DNA of 19,620 nt from the NCBI GenBank assembly GCA_035263725.1, contig DATFRC010000283.1, positions 1 through 19,620 of the forward strand, in the 5' to 3' direction. This document shows, piece after piece, positions 14,874-19,620 of this stretch. Below the pieces are notes generated by a model. The model was not told the DNA's origin. It searched no databases and saw only the letters and a program-made list of their open reading frames with translations. Both the position numbers and the translations under genes were made by a program. This DNA comes from DASXRA01 sp035263725. GTDB taxonomy: Bacteria > Actinomycetota > Actinomycetes > Mycobacteriales > Jatrophihabitantaceae. How positions within the stretch are numbered: position 1 is the stretch's first letter; each line of letters opens with the position of its first letter.

Positions 14874-14922
14874 CGTGATCTTGGACTTGTGGCCCCTATT
14901 CAGCCATAAGTCCAAGATCACG
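14874..14922. repeat. 20-bp palindrome downstream of icd
   Basis: CGTGATCTTGGACTTGTGGC (14874-14893) pairs with GCCATAAGTCCAAGATCACG (14903-14922) around a 9-base loop. The only imperfect pair is G-T at 14889/14907. The outer 15 bp are perfect. It lies 29 bases past the icd stop and upstream of the candidate promoter of the next gene, so it could end or protect icd mRNA. No T-run follows on either strand, so a standard intrinsic terminator is not indicated. The near-perfect symmetry resembles dispersed intergenic palindromes. Confidence 0.7.
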
Positions 14923-14950
14923 CCGAGGACTTCTTGCTCGACGCGGCCGG

Positions 14951-16168
14951 TTAGTCGGCTAAGGCTGCCCGCAGGTTGCCGTCGATTGCGGCGAGGAACT
15001 CTTCGGTGGTCAGCCACGGGGTGTCGGCCCCGATGAGAACGGCCAGGTCCTTGGTCATCTGGCCGCCCTCGACGGTGTCGATGCAGACCTTCTCCAGCGT
15101 CTCGGCGAAGCGCACCACCTCGGGGGTGTCGTCGAGCTTCCCGCGGTGCTCGAGGCCACGTGTCCACGCGAATATCGAGGCGATTGGGTTGGTTGACGTC
15201 TTTTCGCCGCGCTGATGCGCCCGAAAGTGCCGGGTGACGGTGCCGTGCGCCGCCTCCGCCTCGACGGTGCGCCCGTCCGGCGTCATCAGCACGCTGGTCA
15301 TCAGGCCGAGGGAGCCGTAGCCCTGGGCCACGGTGTCGGACTGCACGTCGCCGTCGTAGTTCTTGGCCGCCCAGACGTAGCCGCCCTCCCATTTCAGCGC
15401 GGCGGCGACCATGTCATCGATCAGCCGGTGCTCGTAGGTGAGGCCGGCCTTGTCGAACACCTCCTTGAATTCCGTCTCGAACACCTCGGCGAACAGGTCC
15501 TTGAACCGCCCGTCGTACGCCTTGAGAATCGTGTTCTTGGTGGAGAGGTACACCGGGTAGCCCCGCTCCAGGCCGTATCGGAACGAGGCGCGGGCGAAGT
15601 CTCGGATCGACTCGTCCAGGTTGTACATCGCCATCGCCACGCCGCCACCGGGGAACTCGAACACGTCGAACTCCATCGGTTCGCCGCCGTCCTTGGGCGT
15701 GAACGTCATCGTCAAGGTGCCTGGGCCCGGCACGACGAAGTCGGTGGCCCGGTATTGGTCGCCGTACGCGTGGCGGCCGATCACTATCGGCTTGACCCAG
15801 CTCGGAACGAGCCGCGGCACGTTACTCATCACGATCGGCTCGCGGAAGATCACGCCGCCGAGGATGTTGCGGATCGTCCCGTTCGGCGAACGGTACATGC
15901 GCTTCAGGCTGAACTCCTTGACGCGCGCTTCGTCCGGGGTGATCGTGGCGCACTTGACGCCGACGCCATGCTTCTGGATAGCGTGGGCGGCGTCGACGGT
16001 GACCTGGTCGTCGGTCGCGTCGCGGTGCTCGATGCCGAGGTCGTAGTACTCCAGGTTCACGTCTAGGTAAGGCAGGATCAGTTCGTCCTTGATGAATTGC
16101 CAGATGACTCGCGTCATCTCGTCGCCGTCGAGTTCGACAACCGTTCCCTGCACCTTGACCTTGGGCAT
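14951..16168 (-). CDS. icd: NADP-dependent isocitrate dehydrogenase, eukaryote-like homodimeric type
   Basis: Oxidatively decarboxylates isocitrate to 2-oxoglutarate in the TCA cycle, producing NADPH. From the ATG at 16168 it is 405 residues, the length of the type II (eukaryote-like) subfamily. Substrate-binding residues are present: SPNGTIRN at 94-101, Arg109 in FRE, and GRHAYGDQYRATDF at 131-144. Metal and NADP regions follow: IDDMVAAALKWEGGYVWA, NYDGDVQSDTVAQGYGSLGLM, and HGTVTRHFRAHQRGEKTSTNPIAS (given here as separate signature segments). The start is set by GGAGG with a 5-base spacer; the upstream in-frame extension has no such support. It is divergent from the DUF885 gene across 97 bases and is followed by the palindrome, so it is probably monocistronic. 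Confidence 0.96.
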   Translation of the reverse strand: MPKVKVQGTVVELDGDEMTRVIWQFIKDELILPYLDVNLEYYDLGIEHRDATDDQVTVDAAHAIQKHGVGVKCATITPDEARVKEFSLKRMYRSPNGTIRNILGGVIFREPIVMSNVPRLVPSWVKPIVIGRHAYGDQYRATDFVVPGPGTLTMTFTPKDGGEPMEFDVFEFPGGGVAMAMYNLDESIRDFARASFRYGLERGYPVYLSTKNTILKAYDGRFKDLFAEVFETEFKEVFDKAGLTYEHRLIDDMVAAALKWEGGYVWAAKNYDGDVQSDTVAQGYGSLGLMTSVLMTPDGRTVEAEAAHGTVTRHFRAHQRGEKTSTNPIASIFAWTRGLEHRGKLDDTPEVVRFAETLEKVCIDTVEGGQMTKDLAVLIGADTPWLTTEEFLAAIDGNLRAALAD

Positions 16169-16184
16169 CAGTACCTCCGCACCA

Positions 16185-16199
16185 CGGCGCTTCGCGCCG
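16185..16199 (-). promoter_or_regulatory. Small hairpin in the icd leader
   Basis: CGGCGC and GCGCCG form a perfect 6-bp stem with loop GAA, ending about 17 bases before the icd ATG and just upstream of its GGAGG. It could affect ribosome access or be incidental GC-rich symmetry. Confidence 0.25.
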
Positions 16200-16253
16200 C
16201 ACGATTTCTTGGCTTCAAGATATCCTCGCTTCGGAGGGTAGTCGCCACCCGGG

Positions 16254-16259
16254 TAGGGT
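16254..16259 (+). promoter_or_regulatory. Leaderless-type -10 for the DUF885 gene
   Basis: TAGGGT fits TANNNT and ends 6 bases before the ATG at 16266, with no Shine-Dalgarno between. This is the spacing expected for a leaderless mRNA. No clear -35. Confidence 0.45.
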
Positions 16260-16265
16260 CCATTT

Positions 16266-17936
16266 ATGACGCGTAACCACACCGCGGTGGACCAGCTCGT
16301 CGAGGACTACCTGGACGAGTACGTCGCTCTGGACCCCAGCTTTGCGACGTTCGTCGGCATCTCCGGCCACGACGCCGAGCTGCCGGACCTCTCGCCGGAC
16401 GGACACGCTGCCCGGTCGGCGCTGCGCCTGCGAACACTCGCCGCGTTGGCCGAGGCGACGCCTGCCGACGCCACCGACCGCATCACGGTCGCCGCGGCAA
16501 CGGAACGGCTCAGCGTCGCCGAGGAGGTCTATCAGCTCGGCGCCGATGAGTCCGACCTGAACATCATCGCCAGCCCTGTGCAGAGCGTGCGGGCGGTGTT
16601 CGACCTGATGGCTACCGCGACTGCCGACGACTGGTCCACGATAGCGACGCGACTGGGCCGGATACCGGCCGCGATCGACGGATACATCGTGTCCCTGCGC
16701 GCCGCCGCGTCGCGCGGCGACGTCAGCCCGCGCCGGCAGGTCGAGGCATGCATCGGGCAGTGCGACGACAACATCGGTTCGGACGGGTTCTTCGCGACGC
16801 TGGTGGCCGGAGCGGGCGACGTCCCGGCATCCTTGCGCGCCGACCTGGACCGCGGCGCGGCTGCGGCGGCCGATGCCTACGCGCGCCTGCGGGCGTTCCT
16901 CGCCGCGGAATTGCTGCCGGTGGCGCCGACTGGCGATGCGGTGGGCAGCGAGCGCTACGCGGTCTTCTCACGTTCCTTCCTCGGCTCGGCGATCGACCTC
17001 GAGGAGACCTACATCTGGGGGCAGAAGGAACTCGCCCGGATCGCCGACCTGATGCAGCAGACGGCGTCGCGCATCCTGCCCGGCGCGTCGGTCCCCGAGG
17101 CGATCGCCTACCTGGCGACCGACCCGTCCCGCAAACTTGCCGGCACCGACGCACTACAAGCCTGGATGCAGCAGAAGTCCGATGCCGCGATCGCTGCGCT
17201 CGCCGACACACACTTCGACATTCCCGAGCCGATACACACGCTGGAGTGCCGCATCGCGCCCACCCACACCGGGGGGATCTACTACACGGGGCCAAGCGAG
17301 GACTTCTCTCGCCCGGGACGGATGTGGTGGTCGGTGCCCAAGGGCGTCACGGAATTCACAACATGGAAGGAGCTGTCGGTCGTCTACCACGAGGGCGTGC
17401 CCGGCCATCACCTCCAGATCGCACAGACGACGTACCGGCGCGAGCTGCTCAACCGCTGGCGACGGATGGCGGCGTGGATCTCCGGGCACGGCGAGGGCTG
17501 GGCGCTGTACGCAGAGTGGTTGATGGCCGACCTCGGCTTCCTCGACGATCCGGCCGACTTCCTCGGCATGCTGGACAGCCAGTCGCTGCGCGCCGCGCGC
17601 GTCGTGCTCGACATCGGCATCCACTGCGGATTCGACGCACCGGCCGAGGTGGGCGGCGGCGCCTGGGACTACGACAAGGCCTGGCGGTTCCTCACCGCGC
17701 ACTCGTCCAAGTCCGAGCCGCAACTGCGCTACGAGTTGGACCGCTACCTCGGCTGGCCGGGGCAGGCACCCGCCTACAAGATCGGCGAGCGGTTGTGGCT
17801 GTCGCTGCGCGACGAGGTACGCCGGCGCGACGGCGACGCGTTCGACCTGAAGACGTTCCATCGGCAAGCGCTCGACATCGGCAGTGTGGGCCTGGACGTG
17901 CTGCGGGCCGCGGTGCTCGGCTCGTTCGGCCAATGA
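16266..17936 (+). CDS. DUF885 domain protein, putative zinc peptidase
   Basis: Product of 556 residues, a typical length for DUF885 proteins, which resemble gluzincin-type carboxypeptidases. The probable metal site is HEGVPGHH at 375-382 (a spaced variant of HExxH), with SGHGEGWALYAE at 406-417 as the likely downstream glutamate ligand region. IYYTGPSEDFSRPGRMWWS (338-356) is another conserved segment. No signal peptide or membrane helix is seen, so it is cytoplasmic. No substrate can be assigned. The ATG is supported by TAGGGT 6 bases upstream. It is divergent from icd and is followed after 11 bases by an amidase, so the two may be cotranscribed, perhaps for breakdown of peptides or amides. 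Confidence 0.88.
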   Translation: MTRNHTAVDQLVEDYLDEYVALDPSFATFVGISGHDAELPDLSPDGHAARSALRLRTLAALAEATPADATDRITVAAATERLSVAEEVYQLGADESDLNIIASPVQSVRAVFDLMATATADDWSTIATRLGRIPAAIDGYIVSLRAAASRGDVSPRRQVEACIGQCDDNIGSDGFFATLVAGAGDVPASLRADLDRGAAAAADAYARLRAFLAAELLPVAPTGDAVGSERYAVFSRSFLGSAIDLEETYIWGQKELARIADLMQQTASRILPGASVPEAIAYLATDPSRKLAGTDALQAWMQQKSDAAIAALADTHFDIPEPIHTLECRIAPTHTGGIYYTGPSEDFSRPGRMWWSVPKGVTEFTTWKELSVVYHEGVPGHHLQIAQTTYRRELLNRWRRMAAWISGHGEGWALYAEWLMADLGFLDDPADFLGMLDSQSLRAARVVLDIGIHCGFDAPAEVGGGAWDYDKAWRFLTAHSSKSEPQLRYELDRYLGWPGQAPAYKIGERLWLSLRDEVRRRDGDAFDLKTFHRQALDIGSVGLDVLRAAVLGSFGQ

Positions 17937-17947
17937 GCGAACGCTGA

Positions 17948-19309
17948 ATGCCTGACGACCTCGATGCGGTGGCACTCGCTGCGCTCGTGCGCCGTGGTGA
18001 GGTGAGCCCGGACGAGTTGGCCCGGGCAGCGATCGCACGAGTCGATCCGGAACTGGAGGCCGTGGAATACGCCGCCTACGACAAGCCCCTCATCGGGCCG
18101 CCGAGCGGCGCCCTGTACGGCGTGCCGACGTTCGTCAAGGACAACACCGACGTGGCCGGGATGCCGACGAACCACGGCACGGCGGCGTTCACGGCGCGTG
18201 CAGCGACGCGGCACGGTCGCTACACCCGGCAGTACCTCAGCACCGGCATGACCGTCCTGGGCAAGAGCCGGCTGCCTGAATTCGGGTTCAACGCAGGCTC
18301 GGAGTACGAGTCGGCTCCGCCGGTGCGTAATCCGTGGAATCTCGGCCGGTCGCCGGGCGCGTCGTCGTCGGGCGCCGCCGCCCTGGTCGCCTCGGGGGCG
18401 GTGCCGATCGCACACGCCAACGACGGCGGCGGCTCGATCCGCATCCCGGCGGCGTGCTGCGGGCTCGTCGGGCTCAAACCCACCGCGGACCGGCACGTGC
18501 GCGGCGACCAGGATCGGCACCTTCCGGTGCACATCGGCTCGGAGGGAGTGCTGACCCGGACGGTTCGCGATACCGCGGCGTTCGTCGCCGCCTGCGAGGA
18601 CTACTGGCGCAACCCGGGACTGCCGCCCATCGGGCTCGTCGAGGGCCCGTCCCGGCGCCGGCTGCGGGTCGGCTTGATGCTCGACACGGTGACCGGAGCG
18701 GTGGTCGACGCGCAGACCCGTGCCGCGGTGGAAAGCACAGCCAAGCTGTTAGAACGCCTGGGTCACGATGTCTCGCCCGTGCCGATGCCGGTCGGTAAGC
18801 AGTTTGTCGACGATTTCCTGCTGTATTGGGGCTTCCTGGCCACGCTCGTCGCGCGATTCGGGCGTCTGGCCTTCTCGCGTGACTTCGACGCGTCGCGCCT
18901 CGACGGGCTGACGCAAGGCCTGCGCCGGCTCTACCTTCACAACGCGCACCACAGCTCGGGCGCGCTGTACCGGCTTCGTCACGTGCCACGCGCATACGCC
19001 TGGATGTTCCGCAGACACGAGCTCGTGCTCTCACCGGTCGTCGCCCACATCGCCCCGCCGCTGGGACACCTCAGCCCGACGCTGCCGTTCGACGAGCTGC
19101 TGCAACGCTTGCTCGCCTACGTGGCGTACACGCCGCTGCACAACGTCGCCGGTGCGCCCGCGATCTCGCTGCCGATGGGCATGGCGAACGAGGGCGTGCC
19201 GATCGGCGTAATGCTGTCGGCGGCGCACGGCGACGAGCGCACACTGCTCGAGCTGGCGTACGCGCTTGAGGCCGAACAGCCCTGGGCGGTACTAGCGTCG
19301 AGGCAGTGA
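17948..19309 (+). CDS. Amidase (amidase signature family)
   Basis: Serine hydrolase of 453 residues of the amidase-signature family, which hydrolyses amide bonds to carboxylate and ammonia or amine. The Ser-cisSer-Lys triad can be read: Lys64 in FVKDN, cis-Ser139 in GASSSGA, nucleophile Ser163 in GGGSIRIPA. The spacings (99 and 24 residues to the nucleophile) are those of the family. LVGLKPT at 173-179 completes the signature. Substrate is unknown; GatA is unlikely because no gatB or gatC is adjacent and the sequence is closer to stand-alone amidases. ATG at 17948 lies 11 bases after the DUF885 stop, with no strong Shine-Dalgarno, so coupling to the upstream gene is probable. Its stop overlaps the start of the LysE-type gene (GTGA). 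Confidence 0.9.
   Translation: MPDDLDAVALAALVRRGEVSPDELARAAIARVDPELEAVEYAAYDKPLIGPPSGALYGVPTFVKDNTDVAGMPTNHGTAAFTARAATRHGRYTRQYLSTGMTVLGKSRLPEFGFNAGSEYESAPPVRNPWNLGRSPGASSSGAAALVASGAVPIAHANDGGGSIRIPAACCGLVGLKPTADRHVRGDQDRHLPVHIGSEGVLTRTVRDTAAFVAACEDYWRNPGLPPIGLVEGPSRRRLRVGLMLDTVTGAVVDAQTRAAVESTAKLLERLGHDVSPVPMPVGKQFVDDFLLYWGFLATLVARFGRLAFSRDFDASRLDGLTQGLRRLYLHNAHHSSGALYRLRHVPRAYAWMFRRHELVLSPVVAHIAPPLGHLSPTLPFDELLQRLLAYVAYTPLHNVAGAPAISLPMGMANEGVPIGVMLSAAHGDERTLLELAYALEAEQPWAVLASRQ
19293..19298 (+). promoter_or_regulatory. Possible internal leaderless -10 for the LysE-type gene
   Basis: TAGCGT fits TANNNT and ends 7 bases before the GTG at 19306, while lying inside the amidase coding sequence. 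It could give the exporter a separate leaderless transcript. A chance match within coding DNA is possible. Confidence 0.3.
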
Positions 19310-19620
19310 GCCTCGCAAGTTACCTGTCCTACCTCGCGTTCGCGCTCGTCGTGATCGTCGCACCCGGCCCTGACTTCGCGCTCACCGTGGCGAATACGCT
19401 GCGCGCAGGGCGAGCCGGCGGCTTGCGGACCAGCCTCGGAATCGCGACCAGCAACACCGTCCAGGGCACTGCCGCCGCCCTCGGACTGGGCGCCTTGATA
19501 GCGAAATCCGAGCTGGCGTTCACGATCATCCGCTGGGCAGGCGCGGCCTACCTGGCGTACCTGGGGGTGTCGACGATCCGCGCTGCGTTGCGCCGACGGC
19601 ACTCGGCTGCCGAGGAGCAG
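19306..19620 (+). CDS. LysE/RhtB family exporter, truncated by window end
   Basis: 105 residues are visible, in frame to the last base. The N-terminal hydrophobic segment leads into APGPDFALTVANTLRAGRAG (about residues 19-38), the LysE/RhtB hallmark, followed by GGLRTSLGIATSNTVQGTAA and two further hydrophobic stretches. This family exports amino acids or related metabolites across the inner membrane; full members are about 200-210 residues with six helices. The GTG overlaps the amidase TGA (GTGA). Together with the amidase and putative peptidase upstream, export of an amino acid released by hydrolysis is a possible theme, but this is inference. Confidence 0.88.
   Translation, partial: MSLASYLSYLAFALVVIVAPGPDFALTVANTLRAGRAGGLRTSLGIATSNTVQGTAAALGLGALIAKSELAFTIIRWAGAAYLAYLGVSTIRAALRRRHSAAEEQ

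Noticed and set aside
16169..16282. 38-residue N-terminal extension of isocitrate dehydrogenase
   Set aside because: Homologues start at MPKVKV and a GGAGG is positioned for the ATG at 16168; the extension would overlap the DUF885 start.
1..19620. CRISPR arrays, tRNA or rRNA genes, insertion sequences, prophage genes
   Set aside because: No regular repeat-spacer pattern, no tRNA-like or rRNA-like sequence, and no transposase, integrase or phage product was recognised on either strand.

Overview
The window is high-GC actinobacterial chromosome. The evidence is pervasive G/C at third codon positions, frequent GTG and TTG starts, leaderless-type promoters (TANNNT 6-7 bases before a start codon), a eukaryote-like NADP isocitrate dehydrogenase, and a trpS / YihY / D,D-carboxypeptidase / icd / deoA-cdd gene set that also lies close together in mycobacteria and relatives. 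The genus cannot be fixed from the sequence. No phage, IS, CRISPR, tRNA or rRNA signal was seen.

Layout. Positions 1-449 (minus) hold the 5' part of an unrecognised single-pass membrane protein with a TTG start. It is divergent from a SIMPL-domain protein (532-1164, plus). Positions 1168-9237 (minus) form one compact operon, transcribed right to left: BMP-family nucleoside-binding lipoprotein, ABC ATPase with two nucleotide-binding domains, two NupP/NupQ-type permeases, a cytochrome P450, cytidine deaminase and thymidine phosphorylase. From the ATPase onward most junctions are 4-base stop/start overlaps. A roughly 330-base control region (9238-9567) separates the operon from a divergent D-alanyl-D-alanine carboxypeptidase (9568-10782, plus). 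Its 3' end overlaps a convergent YihY/BrkB membrane protein. That gene ends a second minus-strand cluster: CNNM/HlyC-type CBS protein, trpS, 2'-5' RNA ligase-like protein, YihY. A strong 20-bp palindrome separates this cluster from icd (14951-16168, minus). Divergent from icd are a DUF885 putative metallopeptidase, an amidase and a truncated LysE-type exporter (16266-19620, plus).

How the genes work together. The main operon reads as nucleoside scavenging. The lipoprotein captures extracellular nucleosides, the ATPase and two permeases import them, cytidine deaminase converts (deoxy)cytidine to (deoxy)uridine, and thymidine phosphorylase releases the base and a pentose-1-phosphate. The unexpected member is the P450. 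It is translationally coupled to the permease and sits directly upstream of cdd, so an oxidative step on an imported nucleoside or nucleobase is a reasonable but untested inference. Its I-helix has Ala where most P450s have the oxygen-activating Thr. Other points worth a second look are a 12-codon minigene wedged between ATPase and permease by two ATGA overlaps, a hairpin and possible AUC start at the ATPase, repeats in the operon promoter region, and the icd-distal palindrome.
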